Source: Xylophilus sp. Leaf220 (GTDB taxonomy: Bacteria > Pseudomonadota > Gammaproteobacteria > Burkholderiales > Burkholderiaceae_C). From it: DNA of 64,000 nt. Of the stretch, positions 34,323 to 42,740 are shown in pieces (positions within the stretch are counted from its first letter, which is position 1; every line of letters starts with the position of its first letter). Where the stretch lies: the NCBI RefSeq assembly GCF_001421705.1, contig NZ_LMKO01000003.1, positions 45,591-109,590 of the forward strand. The letters are read 5' to 3'. The notes below the pieces were generated by a model that saw only the letters and a program-made list of their open reading frames with translations, had not been told where the DNA came from and did not search any database. Both the position numbers and the translations under genes were made by a program.

Positions 34323-36092
34323 TCAGTAGCCCAGCGCCAGCCCCGAATTCCGCCGCGGATCGTTGGCGCCGTAGAACCGGTTCCTGCCCACCGGCTTGCC
34401 GCCCAGCGCCGGCGCGCCGACGACGATGGCCGCCAGGTGGTTCGCGGGCTGCGGCGCGCCCAGCTTGTGGCCCCACTGCTCCAGCAGGCGGCGGGTGTCG
34501 GGCGAGAGCGCGTAGGGCTCGACGTTGGTCAGGTCGGGCAGCCATTGCTGGTGGAAGCGCGGCGCGTCGACCGCCTCCTGCACGTTCATGCCGTAGTCGA
34601 TGGCGTTGGTCATCGTGAGGGCCACCGCGGTGATGATGCGGCTGCCGCCCGGGGTGCCCAGCACCATCACCGGCTTGCCGTCCTTGCTGACGATGGTCGG
34701 GCTCATCGACGACAGCGGCCGCTTGCCCGGGGCGATCGCGTTGGCCTCGCCCTGCACCAGGCCGTAGATGTTGGGCACGCCGACCTTGGAGGTGAAGTCG
34801 TCCATCTCGTCGTTGAGCAGCACGCCGGTGCCGCCGGCCGTCACCCGCGCGCCGAACCAGTCGTTGAGGGTGTAGGTGACCGAGACCGCGTTGCCCCAGC
34901 GGTCTGCGATGGAGTAGTGGGTGGTGTTGCTGCCTTCGTGCGGCGCCACGCCGGGCTTGATCTCCTGCGACACGCCCGCCTTGTCGGCCGCGATCACCGC
35001 ACGGATCTTCTCGGCGTAACCCTTGTCCAGCAGACGGTCGAGCGGGTTCTTCACGAAGTCGGGGTCGCCCAGGTAGCTGTTGCGGTCGACGTAGGCGTGG
35101 CGCATCGCCTCGATCTGGTAGTGCACCGCCTGCGCCGATCCCCAGCCCAGTTCCTTTATCGGATAGCCTTCGAGCGTGTTGAGGATCTGGCAGATCACCA
35201 CCCCGCCCGAGCTGGGCGGCGGCGCCGACACCACCCGGTAGCCGCGGTAGTCGCATTCGACCGGCGGCAGCTCCCGGGTGCTGTAGTCGTCCAGGTCGGC
35301 CTGGCTCAGGATGCCGTTGCCGGCCCGGCTGGAGGCGACGATCTGCTGCGCCACGCGGCCCTTGTAGAAGCCGTCGGTGCCGCGCTGGCTGACCGCGCGC
35401 AGGGTGCGGGCCAGGTCCTTCTGCACGATGCGGTCGCCCACGGCGTAGGGCGCGCCGTCCTTCTTCAGGAAGATGGCGGCGGTCGCCGGGTCCTTGGCGA
35501 AATCGGCGGTGGCGGTGGCGAACATGTCGATGTCGCCCTGGTCGAGCACGAAGCCTTTCTCGGCGAAGGCGATCGCCGGCGCCAGCAGCGTGGCACGCGG
35601 CCGGGTTCCGTATTTCTCGCGGGCGTATTCCAGGCCCGAGACGGTGCCCGGCACGCCCACCGCCAGGTGGCCCCGGGTGGAGAGGCCCTTGACCACATTG
35701 CCGTCGGCGCCCAGGTACATGTCGGCGGTCGAGGCCAGCGGCGCCTTCTCGCGGAAGTCGAGGAAGGTCTTGCGGCCGTCGGCCAGCTGCAGCGTCATGA
35801 AGCCGCCGCCGCCCAGGTTGCCGGCCGCCGGGTACACCACCGCCAGCGCATAGCCCACCGCGACGGCCGCATCGACCGCGTTGCCGCCGCGTTTCAGCAC
35901 ATCGACCCCGACACGGGTCGCCAGTTGCTGCGCGGTAACGACCATGCCGTTCTCGGCCATCGCCGGCGCCGCCGAGGCGGCCAGCCCGTGTGGCGCCTGC
36001 GCCAGCAGGCAGGTGGCGACGGCCGCAGCGGCCAGGGCGTGCCAAAAGGCAGGGGCGGCGGGTCTGCTCGCGGCGGTTGGGAAGGAAACCAT
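34323..36092 (-). CDS. ggt: Gamma-glutamyltransferase
   Basis: This 589-residue periplasmic enzyme transfers or hydrolyses the gamma-glutamyl group of glutathione. It has a signal peptide ending GLAASAA and the large-subunit start ENGMVVTAQQLATRVGVDVL. Further blocks are GGNAVDAAVAVGYALAVVYP and GNLGGGGFMTLQL. The autoprocessing nucleophile Thr lies in EGSNTTHYSIADRWGN, and PLSSMSPTIV and GTPGGSRIITAV complete the small-subunit active site. ATG 36092 follows GAGGAC; a Met 26 codons further upstream would break the signal peptide. It is divergent from tauD. Confidence 0.94.
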   Translation of the reverse strand: MVSFPTAASRPAAPAFWHALAAAAVATCLLAQAPHGLAASAAPAMAENGMVVTAQQLATRVGVDVLKRGGNAVDAAVAVGYALAVVYPAAGNLGGGGFMTLQLADGRKTFLDFREKAPLASTADMYLGADGNVVKGLSTRGHLAVGVPGTVSGLEYAREKYGTRPRATLLAPAIAFAEKGFVLDQGDIDMFATATADFAKDPATAAIFLKKDGAPYAVGDRIVQKDLARTLRAVSQRGTDGFYKGRVAQQIVASSRAGNGILSQADLDDYSTRELPPVECDYRGYRVVSAPPPSSGGVVICQILNTLEGYPIKELGWGSAQAVHYQIEAMRHAYVDRNSYLGDPDFVKNPLDRLLDKGYAEKIRAVIAADKAGVSQEIKPGVAPHEGSNTTHYSIADRWGNAVSVTYTLNDWFGARVTAGGTGVLLNDEMDDFTSKVGVPNIYGLVQGEANAIAPGKRPLSSMSPTIVSKDGKPVMVLGTPGGSRIITAVALTMTNAIDYGMNVQEAVDAPRFHQQWLPDLTNVEPYALSPDTRRLLEQWGHKLGAPQPANHLAAIVVGAPALGGKPVGRNRFYGANDPRRNSGLALGY

Positions 36093-36251
36093 GGCGTTGT
36101 CCTCGCGTACGTTGTTGGGATCGGTTCTTGGGCACGCGCCCGCCGAGATGATGACACGCCAGGGGGCCACGCCTCCCGTCAGTCGGTTTCTGCATAAGCA
36201 AGCGCGGAAACAGCGTTTTGCAAAAGACGCGGCGCTTCATACAGTGAACGC
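36093..36251. promoter_or_regulatory. Divergent promoter region ggt/tauD-like with TTTTGCAAAA palindrome
   Basis: This gap is visibly richer in A/T than its surroundings. TTTTGCAAAA (36216-36225) is a perfect palindrome inside the looser GCG...CGC frame, about 27 bp before the dioxygenase start. It could be an operator; no regulator is identified. Confidence 0.4.
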
Positions 36252-37145
36252 ATGTCTGCTGTCCTCGCTCCCTTGCCCGTCGCGGCCCCGGCGTCTCCCG
36301 AAATCCGGCCCTTGCCCGGCGCCCTGGGCGCCGAAGTGGTGGGGCTGGACCTGTCCCGCCCCCTGCCCGAGGCCGATTTCCGCCGCATACACCAGGCCCA
36401 CCTGGACCACCATGTGCTGGTGTTCCGCGACCAGCGCATCTCGCCGGCCGAACAGGTGGATTTCAGCCGGCGTTTCGGCCCGCTGCAGATCCACGTGCTG
36501 AAGAACTTCCAGCTGGCCGGCCATCCCGAAATCCTGATCGTCTCCAACATCCTCAACGATGCCGGCCAGCCGCTCGGCCTGGGCGACGCGGGCCACTACT
36601 GGCACTCCGACCTGTCGTACAAGGACAAGCCCAGCCTGGGTTCGCTGCTGCATGCGCAGGAACTGCCGAGCGAAGGCGGCGACACGCTGTTTGCCGATCA
36701 GCATGCCGCCTACGACGCGCTGCCCGAGGACCTCAAGGCGCGCATCGCGCCCCTGCAGGCCGAGCACAGCTACCTGGCCAAGTACGAGGAACTGCGCGCC
36801 AGGAGCCCCTGGCGGCCGAAGCTGACGCAGGCGCAGATCGACGAGGTGGCGCCCGCCATTCATCCGGTGGTGCGCACCCACCCGGAGACGGGGCGCAAGG
36901 CGCTGTTCGTCAGCGAGCATTTCACGACGCGCATCCTGGGGCTGTCGGAGGACGAGAGCCGGGCGTTGCTCGACGAGCTGTTCGCGCACAGCGTGCAGCC
37001 GCAGTTCTTGTACCGGCACGTCTGGCGGCCGCACGACATGGTGTTCTGGGACAACCGGTCGGTGATGCATTTGGCGGCGGGCACGCCCGACCATCTGCAG
37101 CGCAAGCTCTACCGCACCACCGTCGAAGGCGACCGTCCCTATTGA
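36252..37145 (+). CDS. TauD/TfdA-family 2-oxoglutarate dioxygenase
   Basis: This 297-residue Fe(II)/2-oxoglutarate enzyme has the metal ligands HXD in GDAGHYWHSD (H118, D120) and a distal His in SVMHLAAGTP, followed by the 2-oxoglutarate Arg region RKLYRTTVEGDRP. Other family parts are GAEVVGLDLSRPLPEADFRR and HHVLVFRDQRISPAEQVDFS. TauD-type members release sulfite from taurine or other sulfonates; TfdA-type members cleave aryl ethers. The following nitrate/sulfonate-type ABC transporter favours a sulfonate role, which is an inference. A roughly 110-bp hairpin follows the stop. Confidence 0.88.
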   Translation: MSAVLAPLPVAAPASPEIRPLPGALGAEVVGLDLSRPLPEADFRRIHQAHLDHHVLVFRDQRISPAEQVDFSRRFGPLQIHVLKNFQLAGHPEILIVSNILNDAGQPLGLGDAGHYWHSDLSYKDKPSLGSLLHAQELPSEGGDTLFADQHAAYDALPEDLKARIAPLQAEHSYLAKYEELRARSPWRPKLTQAQIDEVAPAIHPVVRTHPETGRKALFVSEHFTTRILGLSEDESRALLDELFAHSVQPQFLYRHVWRPHDMVFWDNRSVMHLAAGTPDHLQRKLYRTTVEGDRPY

Positions 37146-37148
37146 AGC

Positions 37149-37259
37149 GGGGCATTCGCCTACTGCGCGGGCCGATCTCGCGCCTGCGGTCCTCACCGTA
37201 CGGGAGTACGGCTCCGGTCCTCGACGCGAGCTAGGCCCGCTCGCTACGGCGACTGCCCC
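37149..37259. repeat. Very long imperfect hairpin between the dioxygenase and transporter genes
   Basis: The left arm 37149-37201 matches the reverse complement of 37206-37259 over most of its length, with a 4-base GGGA loop between CCGTAC and GTACGG. Matching blocks include GGGGCA, TCGCC, GCGGGCC, CTCGCG and CCGTAC. From memory, similar sequences occur between genes in Variovorax and relatives. It could act as terminator or mRNA-stabilising stem downstream of the dioxygenase. Confidence 0.8.
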
Positions 37260-37385
37260 ACTTCAAGCACCTGCTGGGGGGAGCTCGCTTCGCATCGGGC
37301 GGCTCGCTGCGCATCGCCTTTGTTTTTGCGGCGCGTTTTCATTGCGTGGCGCTTCGGCTTTTCTATTCATCCATACGAGAACACC

Positions 37386-38423
37386 ATGACCCCACTGCAC
37401 CGTCGCCGATTCGCCTGCAAGGCGGCTTCCGTTCTTGCTGCTGCAAGCCTGCTGGCCGCGGGGCTGGGGGTGTCGACCGTGGCGCGGGCCGAGGGGCAGT
37501 TGCGGATCGCGGAGCAGTTCGGGATCGTGTACCTGCTGCTCAACGTGGCGCAGGACCAGAAGCTGATCGAGAAGCACGGCAAGGCGGCGGGGGTGGACAT
37601 CAAGGTCGAATTCCTGAAGCTCTCGGGCGGCTCGGCCGTCAACGATGCGCTGCTGTCGGGCAGCATCGACGTGGCGGGCGCGGGCGTGGGGCCGCTGTTC
37701 ACGCTGTGGGACCGCACCAAGGGCCGGCAGAACGTCAAGGGCGTGGCCTCGCTCGGCAATTTTCCGTACTACCTGGTCAGCAACAACCCGGCGGTGAAGT
37801 CGATCGCCGACTTCACCGACAAGGACCGCATCGCGGTGCCGGCCGTCGGCGTGTCGGTGCAGTCGCGGGTGCTGCAGTTCGCCTCGGCCAAGCTGTGGGG
37901 CGACAAGGAGTTCGCGAAGCTCGACAAGATCAGCGTCGCGGTGCCGCACCCGGATGCGGCCGCCGCGATCATCAAGGGCGGCACCGAGATCACCGGCCAC
38001 TTCGGCAACCCGCCGTTCCAGGAGCAGGAGCTGGCCGGCAACCCGAATGCCAGGATCGTTCTCAAGTCCTACGACGTGCTGGGCGGCCCCGCGTCGGCCA
38101 CGGTGCTGTACGCGACCGAGAAATTCCGCGCCGAGAATCCGAAGACCTATAAGGCGTTTCTCGGCGCGCTCGACGAGGCGGCTAAGTTCATCGCCGCCCA
38201 CCCGGAGAAGGCGGCCGACACCTACCTGAAGGTGACCGGCGCCAAGACCGACCGGGCGCTGCTGCTGCAGATCATCCGCAACCCCGAGGTGCAGTTCAAG
38301 ATCCAGCCCGAGAACACGCTGGCGCTCGGCCAGTTCATGCACCGGGTGGGCGCGATCAAGAACGCACCGGCCGGCCTGAAGGACTATTTCTTCGACGATG
38401 CGGCCACCGCGGGCGGCAACTGA
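37386..38423 (+). CDS. SsuA/NMT1-type solute-binding protein 1
   Basis: This 345-residue protein has a signal peptide (RRRFACKAASVLAAASLLAA, ending VARAEG), then GQLRIAEQFGIVYLLLNVAQ, DQKLIEKHGKAAG, LLSGSIDVAGAGVGPLFTLW and KTYKAFLGALDEAAKFIAAH. These are the hallmarks of aliphatic-sulfonate, taurine, nitrate and riboflavin-precursor binding proteins of the NMT1 fold. It is followed 1 bp later by a paralogue with many shared blocks. ATG 37386 lies 6 bases after GAGAAC. The ligand is not predictable beyond the dioxygenase context. Confidence 0.88.
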   Translation: MTPLHRRRFACKAASVLAAASLLAAGLGVSTVARAEGQLRIAEQFGIVYLLLNVAQDQKLIEKHGKAAGVDIKVEFLKLSGGSAVNDALLSGSIDVAGAGVGPLFTLWDRTKGRQNVKGVASLGNFPYYLVSNNPAVKSIADFTDKDRIAVPAVGVSVQSRVLQFASAKLWGDKEFAKLDKISVAVPHPDAAAAIIKGGTEITGHFGNPPFQEQELAGNPNARIVLKSYDVLGGPASATVLYATEKFRAENPKTYKAFLGALDEAAKFIAAHPEKAADTYLKVTGAKTDRALLLQIIRNPEVQFKIQPENTLALGQFMHRVGAIKNAPAGLKDYFFDDAATAGGN

Positions 38424-38424
38424 G

Positions 38425-39465
38425 ATGGCGCACGTTTCCCATCCCGCCCGCCGGCGCGTTCCCGGCCGCTTCCTGCCCCGCGCCCTCGCCGTGTTGCTGC
38501 TGGCCGCCGGCTGCATCGGTGCCGCCCAGGCCGAGGGCAGGATCCGCATCGCCCAGCAGTTCGGCATCGCCTACCTGATCCTGGACGTGGTGCGCGACCA
38601 GCAGCTGATCGAGAAGCACGGCAAGGCCGCGGGCCAGCCGATCGAGGTGGACTGGGCCAGCATCTCGGGCGCCACCGGCATGAACGAGGCGTTGCTGGCC
38701 GGCGCGCTCGACGTGGTGTCGGCCGGCGTGCCGCCGATGCTCACGCTCTGGGACCGCACCCGCGGCAAACAAGACGTGAAGGCGGTGGCCGCGCTCGGCT
38801 CGCTGCCCAACTACCTGATCACCAACAACCCCGACGTCAGGACGCTGAAGGACCTGGGGCCGAAGGATCGCATCGCGGTGCCGGCCGCGGGCGTGGGCTT
38901 CCAGTCGCGCACGCTGCAGATCGAGACGGCCCGACAGTTCGGCCGCGACGATTTCAAGCGCTTCGACACCCTCTCGGTCAGCCTGCCGCACCCGGACGCC
39001 ACCGCCGCGCTGATCGCGGGCGGCTCGGAGATCACCACGCATTTCTCCAGTGCGCCGTTCTACTACCAGGCGCTGGAGGGCAACAAGGCGGTGCACAAGA
39101 TCATCGGCTCGTACGAGATCCTGGGCGGGCCGGCCACCTTCAACGTGCTCTACACCACCCGCAAGTTCCACGACGAGAACCCCAGGACCTACAAGGCGTT
39201 CTACGCCGCACTGGCCGAGGCGGCCGAGTGGATCCGCGCCCACAAGGCCGAGGCCGCCGACACCTTCATCCGGGTGCAGAAATCCAAGCTGCCGCCCGCG
39301 TTCGTGCGCAAGATCGTCGAGGACCCTGAGAACGATTTCACCATCGTGCCGCAGAAGACCTTCGTCTACGCCGACGAGCTGCACAAGCTGGGCGTGATCC
39401 GCCAGCGGGCCGGTTCGTGGAAGGACTATTTCTTCGAAGAGGCGCACGCCGCGCCGGGCAGCTGA
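38425..39465 (+). CDS. SsuA/NMT1-type solute-binding protein 2 (paralogue)
   Basis: This 346-residue protein has a signal peptide ending GAAQAEG, preceded by LLLAAGC, so lipid attachment is possible. Blocks parallel those of the preceding protein: QFGIAYLILDVVRDQQLIEK, HGKAAG, LLAGALDVVSAGVPPMLTLW and KTYKAFYAALAEAAEW-like NPRTYKAFYAALAEAAEW. It clearly arose by tandem duplication. It starts 1 bp after the first copy's stop (TGAGATG), so translation is coupled. Differences cluster in the binding-cleft segments (DWASISGATGMNEA versus EFLKLSGGSAVNDA), suggesting different ligands. Confidence 0.88.
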   Translation: MAHVSHPARRRVPGRFLPRALAVLLLAAGCIGAAQAEGRIRIAQQFGIAYLILDVVRDQQLIEKHGKAAGQPIEVDWASISGATGMNEALLAGALDVVSAGVPPMLTLWDRTRGKQDVKAVAALGSLPNYLITNNPDVRTLKDLGPKDRIAVPAAGVGFQSRTLQIETARQFGRDDFKRFDTLSVSLPHPDATAALIAGGSEITTHFSSAPFYYQALEGNKAVHKIIGSYEILGGPATFNVLYTTRKFHDENPRTYKAFYAALAEAAEWIRAHKAEAADTFIRVQKSKLPPAFVRKIVEDPENDFTIVPQKTFVYADELHKLGVIRQRAGSWKDYFFEEAHAAPGS

Positions 39466-39467
39466 AC

Positions 39468-40412
39468 ATGCTCGCGCCCGCACCCAGACACGGCCACGAC
39501 GCCGCCAGCGCACCGCAAGGCCCGGCCCTGCTGGAGGTCGAAGGCGTCAGCATCGACTACCGCACCCACGAGCGGGTGGTGCGGGCCACGCACCGCGTCG
39601 GCTTCGAGGTGCACGAGGCCGACCGCTTCGTGCTGCTGGGGGCGTCGGGCTGCGGCAAGTCGACGCTGCTCAAGTCGATCGCCGGCTTCATCCCGCCGAC
39701 CGAGGGCCGCATCGTGCTGGACGGCTCACCGGTCACCCGGCCCGGCCCCGACCGGGTGGTGGTGTTCCAGGAGTTCGACCAGCTGCCGCCCTGGAAGACG
39801 GTGCGCGAGAACGTCATGTTCCCGCTGCTCGCCTCGCGCCAGGCGAGCCGCCGCGAGGCGGCCGAGCGGGCCGCGCTCTACCTCGACAAGGTGGGCTTGT
39901 CGAAGTTCGCCGACGTGCATCCGCACCAGCTCTCGGGCGGCATGAAGCAGCGGGTGGCGATCGCCCGCGCGCTGGCGATGCAGCCGCGGGTGCTGTTGAT
40001 GGACGAGCCCTTCGCCGCGCTGGATGCGCTCACCCGGCGCCGCATGCAGGAAGAGCTGCTGGGCCTGTGGGACGAGTTCCGCTTCACCCTGATCTTCGTC
40101 ACCCATTCGATCGAGGAGGCGCTGGTGGTGGGCAACCGCATCGCGATCCTGTCGCCGCACCCGGGCCGGCTGCGGGCCGAGCTCAACAGCCACCAGTTCG
40201 GGCTGCACAGCCTGGGCGGGGTGGAGTTCCAGGCGACCGCGCAGCGCATCCACCGGCTGCTGTTCGACGAGCCCGCCGCCGGTGCCGACGGCCCCGCCGC
40301 GCCCCCGGGCTCGGTCGATGCCGACGCCGCGGCCCTGTCGCGCCACGGCCGACCCGGTGCCGCCCCCTACATCCGCCCGGCAGGACAGCCGCCCTTCCAG
40401 ATCGCCATATGA
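39468..40412 (+). CDS. ABC importer ATPase, SsuB/TauB type
   Basis: This 314-residue ATPase has Walker A LLGASGCGKSTLLKSI, the Q-loop VVFQEFDQLPPWKTVRENV, signature LSGGMKQRVAIARALAM, Walker B VLLMDEPFAALDALTRR and the switch His in FVTHSIEEALVVGNRI. These fit the nitrate/sulfonate/taurine importer family. The C-terminal tail beyond residue 265 (DEPAAGADGPAAPPGS...) is Ala/Pro-rich and not conserved. It starts 2 bp after the second binding-protein gene and overlaps the permease gene by 4 bp (ATGA). Confidence 0.92.
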   Translation: MLAPAPRHGHDAASAPQGPALLEVEGVSIDYRTHERVVRATHRVGFEVHEADRFVLLGASGCGKSTLLKSIAGFIPPTEGRIVLDGSPVTRPGPDRVVVFQEFDQLPPWKTVRENVMFPLLASRQASRREAAERAALYLDKVGLSKFADVHPHQLSGGMKQRVAIARALAMQPRVLLMDEPFAALDALTRRRMQEELLGLWDEFRFTLIFVTHSIEEALVVGNRIAILSPHPGRLRAELNSHQFGLHSLGGVEFQATAQRIHRLLFDEPAAGADGPAAPPGSVDADAAALSRHGRPGAAPYIRPAGQPPFQIAI

Positions 40413-41335
40413 ACGCCTTCGTGTCCCCCGAGCCGCTGGACGTGGACCCTGCCGGCACGGTCGTCCGCGCAGGCCGCGTGCCGCCGGTGCGCCCCGAGAT
40501 CGACCGCGCGCTGGAGCCGCTGACCGGCATCCTGCCGACCCAGCCGCTGCCGCTGGCTGCGCGCGTCTGGCAGCAGGCCTGGCTGCGCAAGATGGTGATC
40601 CTGGCCGCGCTGGCGGTGGTGTGGGAGATCGCCGCGCGCTGGCAGGACAACGACCTGCTGCTGCCCACCTTTTTGCAGACGGCCCGTGCCCTGGTCGAGG
40701 GCCTGGGCACCGGCGAGCTGCTGGAGAAGACACGCATCTCGCTGGCGGTGCTGCTCAAGGGCTACCTGGCGGGGATCGCCGGCGCGTTCCTGCTGACCAC
40801 GCTGGCGGTGTCCACCCAGTTCGGGCGCGACCTGCTCTCCACCCTGACCGCCATGTTCAACCCGCTGCCCGCGATCGCGCTGCTGCCGCTGGCCCTGCTC
40901 TGGTTCGGCCTGGGCCAGGGCAGCCTGGTCTTCGTGCTGATCCATTCGGTGCTGTGGCCGCTGTCGCTCGCGACCTACGCCGGCTTCCAGGGCGTGCCCG
41001 AGACCTTGCGCATGGCCGGCCGCAACTACGGCCTGACCGGCATCCGCTACGTGCTGCAGATCCTGGTGCCGGCGGCGCTGCCGTCGATCCTGTCGGGCCT
41101 GAAGATCGGCTGGGCCTTCGCCTGGCGCACGCTGATCGCGGCCGAGCTGGTGTTCGGCGCCTCGTCGGGCAAGGGCGGCCTGGGCTGGTACATCTTCCAG
41201 AACCGCAACGAGCTCTACACCGACAAGGTCTTCGCAGGCCTCGCGATGGTGATCCTGATCGGCCTGGTGGTCGAGGGCCTGGGCTTCCGCACGCTGGAAC
41301 GGGTGACGGTGCAGCGCTGGGGGCAGGCGCGGTAG
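40409..41335 (+). CDS. ABC importer permease, SsuC/TauC type
   Basis: This 308-residue protein has a soluble N-terminal extension of about 60 residues, then six or so membrane helices. The EAA-like coupling loop is YAGFQGVPETLRMAGRNYGL, followed by LQILVPAALPSILSGLKIGW and the end IGLVVEGLGFRTLERVTVQR, typical of SsuC/TauC/NrtB. With the ATPase and two binding proteins it completes one importer. The ATPase and permease genes overlap by ATGA. Confidence 0.9.
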   Translation: MNAFVSPEPLDVDPAGTVVRAGRVPPVRPEIDRALEPLTGILPTQPLPLAARVWQQAWLRKMVILAALAVVWEIAARWQDNDLLLPTFLQTARALVEGLGTGELLEKTRISLAVLLKGYLAGIAGAFLLTTLAVSTQFGRDLLSTLTAMFNPLPAIALLPLALLWFGLGQGSLVFVLIHSVLWPLSLATYAGFQGVPETLRMAGRNYGLTGIRYVLQILVPAALPSILSGLKIGWAFAWRTLIAAELVFGASSGKGGLGWYIFQNRNELYTDKVFAGLAMVILIGLVVEGLGFRTLERVTVQRWGQAR

Positions 41336-41382
41336 GCGGCGGCGGCACGCCGGCGCCGCGGCGGCGACAATCGCGCCTGCCC

Positions 41383-41577
41383 ATGATCCGCCTCTACCTC
41401 GCCGTCTTCCTGGTCCTCATCCTGCTGAGCTGGGCCGCGCCCTGGTTGAAGCGCTTCGGGCTGGGGCGGCTGCCGGGCGACCTGCGGTTCCGGCTCTTCG
41501 GCCGCGAGTGGGACGTGCCGGTGGCCAGCACGCTGCTGATCGGTGTCGTCGCGGGCGCTGTCGCCAAGTTCGTCTAG
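41383..41577 (+). CDS. DUF2905 small membrane protein
   Basis: This 64-residue protein has two hydrophobic helices (YLAVFLVLILLSWAAPWL and ASTLLIGVVAGAVAKFV) around a conserved LGRLPGDLRF motif, the DUF2905 pattern. Function unknown. ATG 41383 lies 47 bp after the permease stop, so it could be transcribed from the same promoter. Confidence 0.82.
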   Translation: MIRLYLAVFLVLILLSWAAPWLKRFGLGRLPGDLRFRLFGREWDVPVASTLLIGVVAGAVAKFV

Positions 41578-41686
41578 CGGGCCGCTTGCCGAATCTGCTT
41601 ACAGCCGGCGCGCGCCCGGGCTTCTACACTGGGCCGAACCGGCGCCACCCCGAGCGCGCCGCCCACCAGACGAGGACGATCTGCCC

Positions 41687-42634
41687 ATGCGCGCGTGTGT
41701 CGATATCGGAGGAACCAAACTCGCCGTGAGCCTGGCACGGCCCGGCTCGCAGACCCTGCTGCACCGCCGGGCGGAACCCACCGCCAAGGAGGGCCCGCCC
41801 GACGCGGTGGTGGCGCAGATACTGCGGCTGTTGGGCGATGCCTGCGCCGAGGCGGGCATCGACATGGCGGCGATCGACGGCGTCGGCGTGTCCTCCGCCG
41901 GCCCGTTCCTGATGAAGGGCGGCTGCGTCGAAGTCTCCACCCCCAACATCTGTGGCGGCCTGGCCGGCGCCGACCAGGGCACGCCCAACGACTGGATCGC
42001 CTTTCCACTGGAGGCGCCGCTGCGCGCACGCTTCGGCCCGCAGGTGCCGGTGCGGGTTGAGAACGACTGCGTCGCCGCGCTGGAAGCCGAGCGCCGCTGG
42101 GGCGCGCTGCAGGGCGTGGCCGACTGCGCCTACGTGACCTGGAGCACCGGCATCGGCATGGGCTTCTGCGTCGACGGCCGGGTGCTGCGCGGCAAGAACG
42201 GCAACGCCGGCCACGGCGGCCACACGTTTTCCAGCGGCGGCTACGAAGGCCCGACCTGCGGCTGCGGCAACGTGGGCGACATCGAATCGCTGGTCTCCGG
42301 CACCGCGATGTCGCGCCGCTTCGTCCGCCAGGGCTTCCACGACGCCGCGACCCTGCTCGACGCCGCCCGCCAGGGCGTGCCCGAGGCCACGGCCATCGTC
42401 GACGAGCTGTGCCGCATCCTGGGCCGCGCGCTGTTCAACGCGGTGGCCCTGATGGACCTGCAGAAGATCAGCCTGGGCGGCAGCGTGTTCTGGCACCACC
42501 GCGACTACCTGCTGCCGCGCCTGCAGGCCGAGCTGGCATCGCACCTGCCCGCCCTGACCCAGGGCGTGGCGCTGGCGCCGGCGGGGCTGCAGGACAAGGT
42601 GGGGGACTACGCGGCGCTGGCCTTGCTGGAATGA
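41687..42634 (+). CDS. ROK-family sugar kinase
   Basis: This 315-residue protein has the ATP motif MRACVDIGGTKLAVSLA, the sugar-binding segment RVENDCVAALEAERRWGA, and TWSTGIGMGFCVDGRVLRGK. The ROK zinc motif is partly changed: GPTCGCGNVGDIESL has only two of the usual C-terminal cysteines (CXCGXXGCXE would be expected). Members phosphorylate glucose, fructose, N-acetylglucosamine or N-acetylmannosamine. The HxxCGC arrangement suggests it still binds zinc weakly or not at all. It stands alone. Confidence 0.87.
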   Translation: MRACVDIGGTKLAVSLARPGSQTLLHRRAEPTAKEGPPDAVVAQILRLLGDACAEAGIDMAAIDGVGVSSAGPFLMKGGCVEVSTPNICGGLAGADQGTPNDWIAFPLEAPLRARFGPQVPVRVENDCVAALEAERRWGALQGVADCAYVTWSTGIGMGFCVDGRVLRGKNGNAGHGGHTFSSGGYEGPTCGCGNVGDIESLVSGTAMSRRFVRQGFHDAATLLDAARQGVPEATAIVDELCRILGRALFNAVALMDLQKISLGGSVFWHHRDYLLPRLQAELASHLPALTQGVALAPAGLQDKVGDYAALALLE

Positions 42635-42696
42635 GGCCATCCCCCGGTTTCCGCACAACCTGTCGGTAGCGAAAAAATCTGGTGAAAGCGCCTGAA

Positions 42697-42740
42697 GCCC
42701 GCGAGCAGTGCCGACATGCTGCTATGGTTTCAGGAGCTAT
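42697..42740 (-). repeat. Palindromic-repeat relative overlapping the end of allA, copy 6
   Basis: Bases 42706-42725 match 17 of 20 positions of 1951-1970 and include TGCCGACATG followed by GCTAT. The right side is a variant core, GCTATGGTTTCAGGAGCTAT, where the expected ATAGC is replaced by a second GCTAT. The minus-strand TGA at 42730-42732 inside it ends allA. Confidence 0.6.

Noticed and set aside
33373..36240. A long frame that joins the HDOD gene to an upstream stretch opposite ggt coding frame.
   Set aside because: Only the 3' part (from GTG 34218) encodes the HDOD protein; the rest is a wrong-frame reading of ggt.
42661..42690. GGTAGCGAAAAAATCTGG as another copy of the palindromic core.
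   Set aside because: Only one arm resembles the core; there is no matching second arm at 7 bases.
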